Below are positions 35,338 to 44,886 of a DNA stretch of 64,000 nucleotides, in pieces. Each line of letters starts with the position of its first letter. Positions within the stretch are counted from its first letter, which is position 1. The stretch covers positions 1-64,000 of the forward strand of contig CAYWWK010000002.1 in the NCBI GenBank assembly GCA_964462135.1. The letters run 5' to 3'. Origin of the DNA: MGBC163016 sp964462135 (lineage in GTDB: Bacteria; Actinomycetota; Coriobacteriia; Coriobacteriales; Eggerthellaceae). The notes beneath the pieces are model-generated. The model did no database searches. It saw only the letters and a list, made by a program, of their open reading frames with translations, and was not told where the DNA came from. Both the position numbers and the translations under genes were made by a program.

Positions 35338-36107
35338 TCAAGGTCGCAGTCGCCGGATGCGCCGGCAGAATGGGCAATGCCACGGTGGAGGCCGTATGTG
35401 CCGCAGATGACATGATCGTCGTCTGCGGCATCGACCCCGCCGGACGTGCCGATGCCGATTTTCCCGTATTCTCCCATGTCCGCGATGCCCTTGAGGCGTG
35501 CGACGTCGATGTGATGGTTGACTTCACACGTCCCGACACCGCTGCCGGCAATATCGAAGAGGCGCTTGCGCGGGGTGTCAATTGCGTTGTAGGCACTACG
35601 GGGCTTTCCGAAGAGGAACTGTCCTTGCTGGCCGGGAAGGCCAAGGGGGAAGCCTGTCTGTTCTTCGCGCCGAATTTCACGACAGGTGCTGTCCTCATGA
35701 TGAAATTCGCCCAGGCGGCGGCGCCCTTCTTCCCTCAGGCAGAGGTGGTGGAGTTCCATCACTGCCGCAAGAAGGATGCCCCCTCGGGCACTGCTGCGAT
35801 GACCGCCCATCTGATAGCCCAAGCTCGGAAGGGTGAACCTTCACAGGCCCCCGGTCGCGAGACCGAGATCGCTGGAGCAGAGGGTGCTCGCGGAGCGTTG
35901 ATCGAGGGAATACCCGTTCATTCCGTCCGTTCGGATGGTTTCGTGGCCAACCAAGAGGTGATATTCGGCTCGCTCGGTCAGACGCTTTCCATCAAGCACG
36001 TGTCTTGGGACACCCAATCCTACATGCCCGGAGTTCTCCTGGGTATTCGTGAATCGATTCATTTGGCCGGTCTGGTCATCGGACTGGAAAGCCTGATGGG
36101 GCTTTGA
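35334..36107 (+). CDS. dapB: 4-hydroxy-tetrahydrodipicolinate reductase
   Basis: NAD(P)H reductase of the diaminopimelate/lysine pathway. N-terminal nucleotide-binding VAVAGCAGRMGNATVEAV, substrate motif EFHHCRKKDAPSGTA near residue 141 with the catalytic His and Lys, and C-terminal MPGVLLGIR. 257 residues. Overlaps the pnp stop by four bases (ATGA). Followed by dapA. Confidence 0.96.
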   Translation: MIKVAVAGCAGRMGNATVEAVCAADDMIVVCGIDPAGRADADFPVFSHVRDALEACDVDVMVDFTRPDTAAGNIEEALARGVNCVVGTTGLSEEELSLLAGKAKGEACLFFAPNFTTGAVLMMKFAQAAAPFFPQAEVVEFHHCRKKDAPSGTAAMTAHLIAQARKGEPSQAPGRETEIAGAEGARGALIEGIPVHSVRSDGFVANQEVIFGSLGQTLSIKHVSWDTQSYMPGVLLGIRESIHLAGLVIGLESLMGL

Positions 36108-36188
36108 TGCTAGAATAGCCCCGTCAAGCGGAACATCCATTGGCGCTCTTCGAATTGTTGGCGCAATCGGCTGAAAGAAGAAGATGAC

Positions 36189-37094
36189 ATGATAGATCCA
36201 TTCCCTCGCTTCGGCAGGATGATACCTGCAATGGTCACTCCCTTCCAATCCAACCTGGAACTGGACCTTCCCCGTGCCGCTGAGCTTGCAGACAGGCTCA
36301 TTCAGGGAGGCAGCGACTCATTGGTGGTGAATGGAACCACAGGCGAATCACCCACTGTCTTCTATCCGCAGAAGATCAAGCTCTTCGAGACGGTGGTGGA
36401 AGCCGTTGCGGGCAGGATTCCCGTCATAGCCAATGTGGGAGACAACTGCACTGCTGACACCATCGCATTCGCAGAAGACGTCTCGAAGCTGGGTGTGGAT
36501 GCCTTCATGTGCGTCGTGCCCTATTACAACAAGCCTCCCCAGGAGGGCCTGTACCAGCATTTCAAGGCGATCGCATCCTCCACCGACCTTCCCATCATCC
36601 TCTATAACATCCCGGGCCGGTGTGCCATCAACATGAGCGCCGACACCACGCTGCGGCTGGCGTGGGATTGTGAGAACATCGTCGCCGTGAAGGAAGCATC
36701 GGGGGACTATGACCAGATCTCCCGCATCATCGAGGGAGCACCTGAAGGATTCGCCGTGTTCTCCGGGGACGATTCAGCCACCCTCGACCTCATGAAGCTT
36801 GGTGCGCAAGGGGTCATATCCACCATCGGGAACGTCACCCCTACACGCATGAAGGAGATAACCACCGCCTGTGCCCGTGGGCAATGGGACGAGGCGGAGG
36901 CTCTCAACCAAAGATTGATGCCCCTCATGGAAGGCCTCTTCGAGACGGCGAATCCCATCCTGGTCAAGAAGGCCTTGGAGTTGGTGGGATTTCCGGTGGG
37001 AGGGGTACGGTTGCCCTTGATAGAGGCAACGCCCAGACAGACAGAACGACTGAGGCAGATCATGATCCAAGCGGATGTGCTGCCCAGTCTTTAG
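36189..37094 (+). CDS. dapA: 4-hydroxy-tetrahydrodipicolinate synthase
   Basis: Condenses pyruvate with aspartate semialdehyde. TIM barrel with VNGTTGESPTV near 44, catalytic Tyr in YNIPGRC near 138 and Schiff-base Lys in AVKEASGD near 167. 301 residues. The 81-base gap after dapB contains a short GGGGCT/AGCCCC hairpin at its start. Works directly before DapB. Confidence 0.96.
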   Translation: MIDPFPRFGRMIPAMVTPFQSNLELDLPRAAELADRLIQGGSDSLVVNGTTGESPTVFYPQKIKLFETVVEAVAGRIPVIANVGDNCTADTIAFAEDVSKLGVDAFMCVVPYYNKPPQEGLYQHFKAIASSTDLPIILYNIPGRCAINMSADTTLRLAWDCENIVAVKEASGDYDQISRIIEGAPEGFAVFSGDDSATLDLMKLGAQGVISTIGNVTPTRMKEITTACARGQWDEAEALNQRLMPLMEGLFETANPILVKKALELVGFPVGGVRLPLIEATPRQTERLRQIMIQADVLPSL

Positions 37095-37111
37095 ATGAAG
37101 AAAAGGAAACC

Positions 37112-39034
37112 ATGACAGAAGATAGATCGAACGCTGATCAGAAAAAAGGCAGCTCTTCAGTGACGCGAAACAGCACTGAAGGCAGACAGAGCAACACAGA
37201 GCAACGGAAGACTGAGCAGAATCGGAAGAACCGTCGGAAGAAGACCAGTTCCTACAAGCATGTGAACATCGAGAGGGAACGGCCGCACCTGACACGTGAT
37301 AAGGGCGTCTCTTCCTCTCAGGACCAAACGAAGCGGCATGCCCCGCGCAAGCGCCGTCGTTCAAAACAGAAGCAGGTAGGTGCCCAGATGGAGATCGTGC
37401 CTTTGGGAGGGCTCGATGCCATCGGCAAGAACATGACCGCCTTCACCTGCAACGGGGATATGATCTTGGATGACGCCGGTCTGATGTTTCCCGATGACGA
37501 TCATCCGGGTATCGACCTCATCCTGCCCGACTATACCTATGTGCTTGAGAATGCTGACAAGCTTCGGGGCATCGTGGTCACCCATGGACATGAGGATCAT
37601 ACCGGTGCGCTTCCCTATCTCATGAAAGACCTTGATCGAAGCGTTCCTATCTATGCCTCCAAGATGACCCTGGGCTTGATAGAGGGGAAATTCAAGGAGC
37701 ACCGTATCAAGAACGCGAAGCTCATCGAAGTCAAATCGGGAGACACCATCAATCTAGGATGCATGAAGGTCACCTTCTTCTCGGTGAACCACTCCATTCC
37801 GGGAGCGTTGGGGCTGTTCATCGAAAGCCCGGCTGGCAACGTGCTGCATATGGGGGACTTCAAGCTTGACCAGACCCCCATTGATGGCATCACCACCGAT
37901 TTCGCCGCCTTGGCTCGCTTCGGTGACAAGGGCGTCGATCTCATGATGAGCGATTCAACGAATGCCACCAATCCCAATTTCACTCCTTCTGAAGCCGAAG
38001 TGGGAAAGGTGCTGAACCAGATCATCTCCCAAGCGAAGCAGCGTGTCATCATCGCCTCATTCGCAAGCCACATCCATCGCATGCAGCAGATCTGCGATGC
38101 CGCCGTGGCAAATGGGCGCAAGGTCGTTGTGACCGGGCGCTCAATGATCCAGAATACCGATATCGCGCGCAAGCTCGGATACCTCAAGATATCCGATGAG
38201 GACCTCATCGATGCCTACGAGCTCAAGGATATTCCCTCTGACCGTGTCGTCATCATGTGCACCGGCTCTCAGGGAGAACCGCTTTCTGCTCTGGCTCGCA
38301 TCGCCAACGGTGAGCATAAGACCATCGATGTCGAAGAGGGCGACACCGTCATCATCTCCGCAACGCCGGTCCCCGGCAACGAGAAGGCGGTCACGCGTGT
38401 CATCAATTCCTTGGCGAAGATCGGCGCGGATGTCTTCGACAAGTCCCGTGCTCGCGTGCACGTCTCTGGACACGCGGGTGCAGAAGAGCTGAAGCTCGTC
38501 CTTTCGATCGTGAAACCCCACGCATTCCTTCCTGTTCATGGAGAGGCGACGCACCTGCGCGCCCATGCCAAGCTCGCTGCTGCCACGGGAGTTCCCCAAG
38601 ACAACATCTTCATCCTCGAGAATGGCGATTCGCTTCTCATGACCAGTGAGGGCATCAAGCAAGGGGAGGGGGTGCAAAGCGGCATCATATTCGTTGACGG
38701 CCTCTCGGTGGGTGACACCTCCCAAGGGGTGCTTGACGAGCGCAGTGAATTGGCAAGCCAGGGATTCATCAGCGTTGCTGCCGCCATAGATTTCAACAAG
38801 AAGCAACTGGTGGGCAAGCCTGTCGTCGAGATGCATGGCATCACGGGAGGCGACGATGCCTATCTCAAGGACCAGACCACTGCCGTCGTCATCTCAGCCA
38901 TCAACAAGGCTCTGTCAAGCGGGGAGGTGCAATACCGCCAGATCAGGAAGTCGGTACGTGATGCCACCTCATCGCTTCTCTGGGACAAGACGAAGCAGCG
39001 TCCGATGATGGTGGTGAACCTGTTGGATGTATGA
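37112..39034 (+). CDS. rnj: ribonuclease J
   Basis: RNase with 5'-exo and endo activity. Metallo-beta-lactamase motif HGHEDHTGALPYL near residue 157, beta-CASP domain (VTGRSMIQNT, CTGSQGEPLSAL) and C-terminal HVSGHAGAEELKL near 452. The first 90 residues before EIVPLGGLDAIGKNM are an added, low-complexity, very basic region (KNRRKKTSSYK, RKRRRSKQK), probably RNA-binding; typical RNase J is about 555 residues and this is 640. Start at 37112 has AAAGGAAA upstream. 17 bases after dapA. Confidence 0.95.
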   Translation: MTEDRSNADQKKGSSSVTRNSTEGRQSNTEQRKTEQNRKNRRKKTSSYKHVNIERERPHLTRDKGVSSSQDQTKRHAPRKRRRSKQKQVGAQMEIVPLGGLDAIGKNMTAFTCNGDMILDDAGLMFPDDDHPGIDLILPDYTYVLENADKLRGIVVTHGHEDHTGALPYLMKDLDRSVPIYASKMTLGLIEGKFKEHRIKNAKLIEVKSGDTINLGCMKVTFFSVNHSIPGALGLFIESPAGNVLHMGDFKLDQTPIDGITTDFAALARFGDKGVDLMMSDSTNATNPNFTPSEAEVGKVLNQIISQAKQRVIIASFASHIHRMQQICDAAVANGRKVVVTGRSMIQNTDIARKLGYLKISDEDLIDAYELKDIPSDRVVIMCTGSQGEPLSALARIANGEHKTIDVEEGDTVIISATPVPGNEKAVTRVINSLAKIGADVFDKSRARVHVSGHAGAEELKLVLSIVKPHAFLPVHGEATHLRAHAKLAAATGVPQDNIFILENGDSLLMTSEGIKQGEGVQSGIIFVDGLSVGDTSQGVLDERSELASQGFISVAAAIDFNKKQLVGKPVVEMHGITGGDDAYLKDQTTAVVISAINKALSSGEVQYRQIRKSVRDATSSLLWDKTKQRPMMVVNLLDV

Positions 39035-39096
39035 TCCATCCTGCCATATCTTTTTGAATGAAGGACTGAAACGGACAAGCGAAGGAAATGGTAAGC

Positions 39097-41811
39097 GTGG
39101 CTCGCACGAGGAAGAAAGAAGAGAAGAAGCAGAAGGGCAGCGCATCGCAGAAGGGTGATGGCAGCGCCAAGGCCCCTTTGAGGAGGCATCGCCCTGAGAT
39201 GCCCGAGCAGAATGATTCGACGCTGCTCGATGACTCGACCAAGCGCGACATTGCCGGGATCTCCTGCATCGTTCTGGCCATCATCTTCATGCTGCTGGTG
39301 GCGCTGCCCGCTGACGAGGCCTTGGTCAGCAGCTTCGCCTCCGAGTGGATGCACCTCATCTTCGGAGTGGGTGCCTATATCCTTCCCTTCATCTTGGCCG
39401 GCATCGGCGTCACCTTCCTCTATCGCTCCGAACGGCAGCGCGTACCCGCCCGCGCAGCGGTGGGTCTGACCGTCCTGTTCATAGCGCTGCTTGGGCTCAT
39501 AGCCACCTTCACGCCCCTTTCCGTCCTGGGCAGTGATGACAACCAGCTCATCTTCTTGGAATCGAATCTCAAAGGCCATGGGGGCTATATCGGTGCCGCC
39601 CTGGCCTTCTGCCTGATCAGCCTCTTCGGCAAGCTGATCGCTGGCGTCTTCTTCGTGGGTCTCATGATCATCGGTGCGGTGATCGTCGGGTTCTCCATAT
39701 CGAAGACCATAGAACGCGTGCGCATCAAGAAACGGCAGATAGCCGAGAGGCGCTCCAGTGATTCAACTGGCATGTTCGCAAGCAAGCGCTTGCGTGTGAG
39801 GAAGGCCGAGGATGTTCCCCTGAGATCCGATATTCCCTTCGACCAGGATGGTGCCGTCTTCCCGGAAGACCCCGGGATCACCAGACCTCTCGCCTTTGCG
39901 GAGGACCAAGCCTATGAGGATGATCTGCCTGCCGCCCGGCGCATCGAGGCGGCAAAGGCGATCCTTGGCGATCCCGTTGAGACGTCTTCTTCCCAAAACG
40001 CACCCTCACCGGTGGTGGAGGAGTCATCCTCTCTCAGCGAAGCCCTCACCCAAGAGGTCTTCCTTCCCCTTCCCAATCTCGCCTCCTTCGAAGCCGAGGA
40101 GGAGGACGTGACCGATGCCCCCTTCGAGGCTCAGGATTTTGCCCGACTGAAGAACTGGAGAGGTTCTGACACCTTGGAGATACCGAAGATCGAGTCTCCT
40201 TCAGGTGATCTTGCCAATCTCCCCAGGATAGAGCCGGAGCTCAGGTTGGAGGACATGGATGCACCCAAGAAGGCAACGCCTCCGAAGAAGGCCTTTGCCA
40301 AACAACAGCGAAGGGATGCAGCCGCTCCCGTCGAGCGCGATGGCTTCATCCTGCCTGATATGTCTTTGCTGGCTGCTCCCTCGCAATTCGAACGGACAGC
40401 TGGGAAATCGTCTGAATTGGCAGAGACCGCCCATGTCCTCCAGCAGACCCTGATGGACTTCGGCATCAGCGCGCAGGTGGTCGGATGGATCGAAGGACCG
40501 ACCGTCACCCTCTTCAAGGTGGACCTGCCTGCAGGCGTGCGTGTGAGCCGGATCACCAACCTCAATGACGACATCGCGCTTGCCCTTGCATCCCCCGGCG
40601 TGCGCATCTTCGCTCCCATTCCCGGCACGAACCATGTCGGCATCGAGATACCGAACAAGGCACGGCAGACCGTCCTTCTTTCCGACGTCCTCTCCGATGC
40701 CAAAGGCGGCCCTCTCGAGATTGCCATCGGAAAGGACGTCGAGGGCCATTCCATCATCTCCGATCTCTCACGGATGCCCCACCTGCTCATTGGCGGCACC
40801 ACCGGTTCGGGCAAATCCGTTTCCATCAACGCCATGATCATGTCCATTCTCATGCGAGCGACCCCCGATGAGGTCCGGTTCATCATGATCGATCCGAAAC
40901 GGGTTGAGTTCACGCCCTACAATGGCATCCCGCACCTCTACGTTCCCGTGGTCACCGAACCCAAGGAAGCATCGAATGCTCTTTCGTGGGGTGTCGCTGA
41001 GATGGAAAGGCGCCTCAAGCTCTTCTCCAAGCTGGGGGCAAGGAACATCACCCAATACAATGACAAGGTGAGGCCCGGCGGCGTTGAGGATGGCGAGGGT
41101 CGCGAACTCGAATGCCTTCCATACATCGTCATCATCATCGATGAGCTTGCCGACCTCATGATGAATGTCGGCAAGGAAGTCGAATTCTCCATTTCGCGTA
41201 TCGCCCAGCTTGCGCGCGCAGCCGGCATCCATCTGATCGTCGCCACCCAACGCCCTTCGACGAATGTGGTCACTGGTCTCATAAAGGCCAACATCACCAA
41301 TCGAATCGCCTTCAACGTGGCCTCCGGAATAGACTCTCGGGTCATTCTCGATACGCCGGGAGCGGAGAACCTCATCGGCTTGGGGGACATGCTGCTCTCC
41401 AAACCCGAGTTGCCTAAGCCCCAACGAATACAGGCCTGCTATGTCTCGGAAGAGGAGATAGAGCGCGTCGTCGATTTCGTGAAGAGCCAAGGCGAGCCTG
41501 ACTACCACTCAGACATCCTCCAAGTCAATCTCATCACCATCGGTGATTCATCTCCCCAAGGTGGGAGCGGGGAGGTGAATGATCCTTTGGTGTGGGATGC
41601 GGCGGAGATAGTGGTTTCCAGTAAAATGGGGTCAACATCCAATATCCAACGACGGCTGAAGGTTGGTTATGCCCGTGCAGGACGCATCATGGATCAGCTT
41701 GAAGAGTTGGGCGTGGTGGGACCTGCGAATGGGTCGAAGCCTCGTGAGGTGTACATGGATGAGCTTGAGCTTGAGAGCCTGAAGGCCTTCGAGGCGCAGG
41801 ATCAGGCATAG
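39097..41811 (+). CDS. ftsK: DNA translocase FtsK/SpoIIIE
   Basis: Pumps chromosomal DNA through the division septum. A basic N-terminus, four transmembrane helices (about 45-220), an acidic/proline-rich linker (to about 420), the FtsK motor with P-loop GGTTGSGKSVSINAM near 565 and IIDELADLMM near 680, and a C-terminal gamma winged helix (SSKMGSTSNIQRRLKVGYAR near 840) that reads polar DNA motifs. GTG at 39097 is favoured by AAGGAA ten bases upstream; ATG at 39088 is too close to it. About 904 residues. Confidence 0.95.
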   Translation: MARTRKKEEKKQKGSASQKGDGSAKAPLRRHRPEMPEQNDSTLLDDSTKRDIAGISCIVLAIIFMLLVALPADEALVSSFASEWMHLIFGVGAYILPFILAGIGVTFLYRSERQRVPARAAVGLTVLFIALLGLIATFTPLSVLGSDDNQLIFLESNLKGHGGYIGAALAFCLISLFGKLIAGVFFVGLMIIGAVIVGFSISKTIERVRIKKRQIAERRSSDSTGMFASKRLRVRKAEDVPLRSDIPFDQDGAVFPEDPGITRPLAFAEDQAYEDDLPAARRIEAAKAILGDPVETSSSQNAPSPVVEESSSLSEALTQEVFLPLPNLASFEAEEEDVTDAPFEAQDFARLKNWRGSDTLEIPKIESPSGDLANLPRIEPELRLEDMDAPKKATPPKKAFAKQQRRDAAAPVERDGFILPDMSLLAAPSQFERTAGKSSELAETAHVLQQTLMDFGISAQVVGWIEGPTVTLFKVDLPAGVRVSRITNLNDDIALALASPGVRIFAPIPGTNHVGIEIPNKARQTVLLSDVLSDAKGGPLEIAIGKDVEGHSIISDLSRMPHLLIGGTTGSGKSVSINAMIMSILMRATPDEVRFIMIDPKRVEFTPYNGIPHLYVPVVTEPKEASNALSWGVAEMERRLKLFSKLGARNITQYNDKVRPGGVEDGEGRELECLPYIVIIIDELADLMMNVGKEVEFSISRIAQLARAAGIHLIVATQRPSTNVVTGLIKANITNRIAFNVASGIDSRVILDTPGAENLIGLGDMLLSKPELPKPQRIQACYVSEEEIERVVDFVKSQGEPDYHSDILQVNLITIGDSSPQGGSGEVNDPLVWDAAEIVVSSKMGSTSNIQRRLKVGYARAGRIMDQLEELGVVGPANGSKPREVYMDELELESLKAFEAQDQA

Positions 41812-41834
41812 GATTCAGACTGAGGATTGGCAAC

Positions 41835-43025
41835 GTGGCTGAGGGAAGATCATACGGGGACCTCCTGAGAGAGGCCCGCGAACGTCAGGGGATGGATCTC
41901 GTCACCATGGCACGCGCGCTTCATATCAGACCGGACATCGTCCGGGCCATAGAGTCAGCTGACTTCCGCAAGATGCCGGCCCATGGCTACACCAAGAACA
42001 TGGTTCGCGCCTACGCCCGCAGGGTCGGGCTCGACGAGGACAGGATAGGCAACCTGTACCTGTCGGAACGGGAGCGATTCGAGGATGGAGGCACCCAAGG
42101 GCAACGCAGATCAAGCAGGGAAACGCATACCCATGACGCCCCGAGCCGACCCCTTCCACACCATGAGGGAACCACGAGGAGAGGCGTGGAAACCGACCGC
42201 TTCACCACTCGCACATCCACCCAGAGGCGATCATCCTCCCGTCAGCCGGCACGGGCACGGGATACTGCATCCCAGCAGACGCGCAATCAGCGGATTGCGA
42301 ATCTGCTTCCTTCCTTTGGATCGAATTCCAAGCGAGATCCTCGTGTTGGACATTCCTTCATGCAGGCAGACATGGCCTCAGGACTGGGGAGCGGCCAAGG
42401 CGCAGGAAGGCAGGGAAGAGCCATCGGCCTTGCAGGACTCAATCTTCCCGCCGTCCTCGGCGTTGCGGCAGCTGCCGTGATCCTGATCGTCATCGCCGTC
42501 GTGCTCTTCAACGGGAACCGTCAATCGGTGGATGATGTCCCCGACATTCCCATTTCGGGCCTCACTGACACCTCAAGCACCTCAACTGATGAAGCAACGC
42601 CTGCGGTGTCTGCTCCCACCAGCGCACTCTTCTCGTTCAGCGTCGCTGATGGAGCGCAGGCTTGGATCGAGGTGTACATGGATGGCAACAAGACCCCTGT
42701 CTATGCCGCCATTGCCGAAGGGCCGCTCTCGCAGGATTTCGAGGTGACCGGCACACTCACCTTCGAGACAGCCAACATCTCTCCCGTCACGCTCACCCTT
42801 GATGGGCAACCGGTTCAGGCAACCCCTTCGACAAAGGGAACGAACTACGTCTACACCGTGGACTTCCCATCCATCCTCGCTGCATGGAAGAAGGATCACG
42901 ACATCAAGGAGGAAGGCGGGGAAGATGGTGCTTCCAGCTCCTCCTCATCATCGTCCCAGCAGGATTCCTCTGACGCATCAAGCAGCACCGGGTCCAGCAA
43001 GTCTGCTGGCTCTTCCGCTGCATGA
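41835..43025 (+). CDS. RodZ-like helix-turn-helix membrane protein
   Basis: An N-terminal HTH_25 domain (YGDLLREARERQGMDLVTMA, about 6-75), a basic Ser/Arg-rich linker, one transmembrane helix near 203-225, an extracellular DUF4115-type domain (AWIEVYMDGNKTPVY, about 275-340) and a final Ser-rich tail. This is the RodZ layout, a cell-shape protein that binds MreB in other bacteria. No mre genes are in the window, so the role is inferred. 396 residues; GTG start. Placement after ftsK is common in Gram-positives. Confidence 0.82.
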   Translation: MAEGRSYGDLLREARERQGMDLVTMARALHIRPDIVRAIESADFRKMPAHGYTKNMVRAYARRVGLDEDRIGNLYLSERERFEDGGTQGQRRSSRETHTHDAPSRPLPHHEGTTRRGVETDRFTTRTSTQRRSSSRQPARARDTASQQTRNQRIANLLPSFGSNSKRDPRVGHSFMQADMASGLGSGQGAGRQGRAIGLAGLNLPAVLGVAAAAVILIVIAVVLFNGNRQSVDDVPDIPISGLTDTSSTSTDEATPAVSAPTSALFSFSVADGAQAWIEVYMDGNKTPVYAAIAEGPLSQDFEVTGTLTFETANISPVTLTLDGQPVQATPSTKGTNYVYTVDFPSILAAWKKDHDIKEEGGEDGASSSSSSSSQQDSSDASSSTGSSKSAGSSAA

Positions 43026-43095
43026 GTGGTAGATTCTTGTTGAATCGGGATATCCTCATCCCTCAAGGAATGCAGATCTCAAGGAAAGGATCGAA

Positions 43096-43593
43096 ATGGC
43101 GAAGGAATACAGCTTTGACATCGTCTCGCAGGTGGACATGCAAGAGGTCGACAATGCTTACCAGCAGGCCTCCAAGGAGCTGAAGCAACGCTACGACCTC
43201 AAGGATGCCGATGTGGAAATGATGCTTGACAAGCAGAAGCACGAGATCGCCATCGTCGCCCCTTCGGATTTCGTCTGCAGCCAGGTCATCGACATCCTCA
43301 ACAGCAAGTTCGTGAAACGCGGCATCGATCTGGGTGCGCTGCGCTGGTCTGACCCGCAGACCGTTTCGGGGGGAAAGGTCAAGCGTGAGGCCAGCGTCAT
43401 CAGTGGCATCGACAAGGATACTTTGAGCAAGATCAACAAGGACCTCAAAGGTCTGAAGCTGAAGATCAAGACGCAAATCGAGGGAGACAAGATCAGGGTC
43501 TCCTCCCAATCGCGGGACACGCTGCAAGACGTCATCGCCCACCTCAAGGCTGCGGACTTCGGTCAGCCGCTCCAATACGTCAACTATCGCTAG
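43096..43593 (+). CDS. YajQ-family nucleotide-binding protein
   Basis: 165-residue protein with the YajQ/UPF0234 pattern: EYSFDIVSQVDMQEVDNAYQ at the start, SDPQTVSGGKVKREASV near 95 and FGQPLQYVNYR at the end. Family members bind nucleotides or RNA, and one binds cyclic di-GMP. AAGGAAAGG lies upstream. Stands 70 bases after the RodZ-like gene. Confidence 0.9.
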   Translation: MAKEYSFDIVSQVDMQEVDNAYQQASKELKQRYDLKDADVEMMLDKQKHEIAIVAPSDFVCSQVIDILNSKFVKRGIDLGALRWSDPQTVSGGKVKREASVISGIDKDTLSKINKDLKGLKLKIKTQIEGDKIRVSSQSRDTLQDVIAHLKAADFGQPLQYVNYR

Positions 43594-43602
43594 GGTGGCA
43601 TC

Positions 43603-44886
43603 TTGACCAAGGTCTTCTTCGAAACGCTTGGATGCGCCAAGAACGAGGTTGACACCCGGACCATGGCTGATCGCCTGCGAGAGGCTGGCTTCATCATCAC
43701 CGATCAGCTTGAAGACAGCGATATTGCCATCGTGAATACCTGCTCCTTCATTCGTTCTGCGACCGAAGAGAGCATAGATACCGTCTTGGATATCGCCGAT
43801 CAGGGGTCCTCTTCCGAAAGCCGTCGTCCACTCATCGTTAGCGGTTGCATGGCATCACGCTATGGTGGAGAACTGGAAGAAGCACTCACCGAGGCTGATG
43901 CCTTCGTTGCCTGCGACCAGGAAGAGAACATCGTCTCGGTGGTCACACGGGTGCTGGGGGTCGCATCGCCTGACCCTGATGGGATATCCGCGCCTCCTGA
44001 TCTTCCTTGGGCCTATCTCAAGATCTCTGACGGATGTAACCGATGCTGTTCGTTTTGCACCATTCCTCGGATACGGGGCTCCTACCACAGCTTTCCCTTC
44101 GAGGAGATCCTCGCTGAAGCCCGCGTGCTTGAATCACGCGGAGCGCGAGAACTCGTGCTCATCGGTCAGGACACCGGCATCTGGGGAAAGGACCTTGAAG
44201 GGTCCTTCGATACGGCATGGCTTCTGGAAAGGCTTTCTGATGAGCTGCCGGATCTCCGTCTGCGCCTCATGTACACCGAACCTGATGGCGTGACCGATCA
44301 TCTGCTTCACGTCATGGCAACAAGGGGCAACATCTGCGACTACCTGGACATCCCCCTGCAGCATGTCGTGCCTCATATCCTCAAGGACATGCGAAGAGGG
44401 GGTTCTTCTGAGCATTTCGTCCATCTGGTGAATCATATTCGCCAGATTGTCCCCGAAATAGCACTCAGGACGACGCTCATGTGCGGTTTTCCGGGGGAGA
44501 GCGATGAAGACTTCGAAGAGCTGCTCTCATTCGTCAGTCTGGGTCTGTTCGACTACATTGGTATATTCGCCTATTCGCCGGAAGAGGGAACGTACGCCTG
44601 CAACCTGCCTGACCAGATTCCAGAGGATGTCAAGCAGATGCGTGCGGCCGAGCTGAGAAGCCTTGCCGACAGCGTATGCGCCCCCCTCATAGCAGAGCGC
44701 ATCAACACCACGCAGTCCGTCCTCATCGAAGGCGTCGAGGAGGATGCGCAGCTCTTCGGACGGGCTGCCTGCCAAGGCCCTGAGGTGGATGGCATCACCT
44801 TCCTTGACCGGGGTCGGGTAGGGGATGTCTGCTCAGTCCGCATCGATGACACCCTTCTCTATGACATGGAGGGAGAAGTCCTTTGA
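43603..44886 (+). CDS. rimO: ribosomal protein S12 methylthiotransferase
   Basis: Radical SAM methylthiotransferase acting on Asp of S12. N-terminal ETLGCAKNEVDTRTMADRL (the CAKN form typical of RimO), VNTCSFI near 45, radical SAM cysteines in CNRCCSFC near 146, and a C-terminal TRAM-like region. TTG start at 43603. 427 residues. Third member of the MiaB superfamily in this window. Confidence 0.92.
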   Translation: MTKVFFETLGCAKNEVDTRTMADRLREAGFIITDQLEDSDIAIVNTCSFIRSATEESIDTVLDIADQGSSSESRRPLIVSGCMASRYGGELEEALTEADAFVACDQEENIVSVVTRVLGVASPDPDGISAPPDLPWAYLKISDGCNRCCSFCTIPRIRGSYHSFPFEEILAEARVLESRGARELVLIGQDTGIWGKDLEGSFDTAWLLERLSDELPDLRLRLMYTEPDGVTDHLLHVMATRGNICDYLDIPLQHVVPHILKDMRRGGSSEHFVHLVNHIRQIVPEIALRTTLMCGFPGESDEDFEELLSFVSLGLFDYIGIFAYSPEEGTYACNLPDQIPEDVKQMRAAELRSLADSVCAPLIAERINTTQSVLIEGVEEDAQLFGRAACQGPEVDGITFLDRGRVGDVCSVRIDDTLLYDMEGEVL

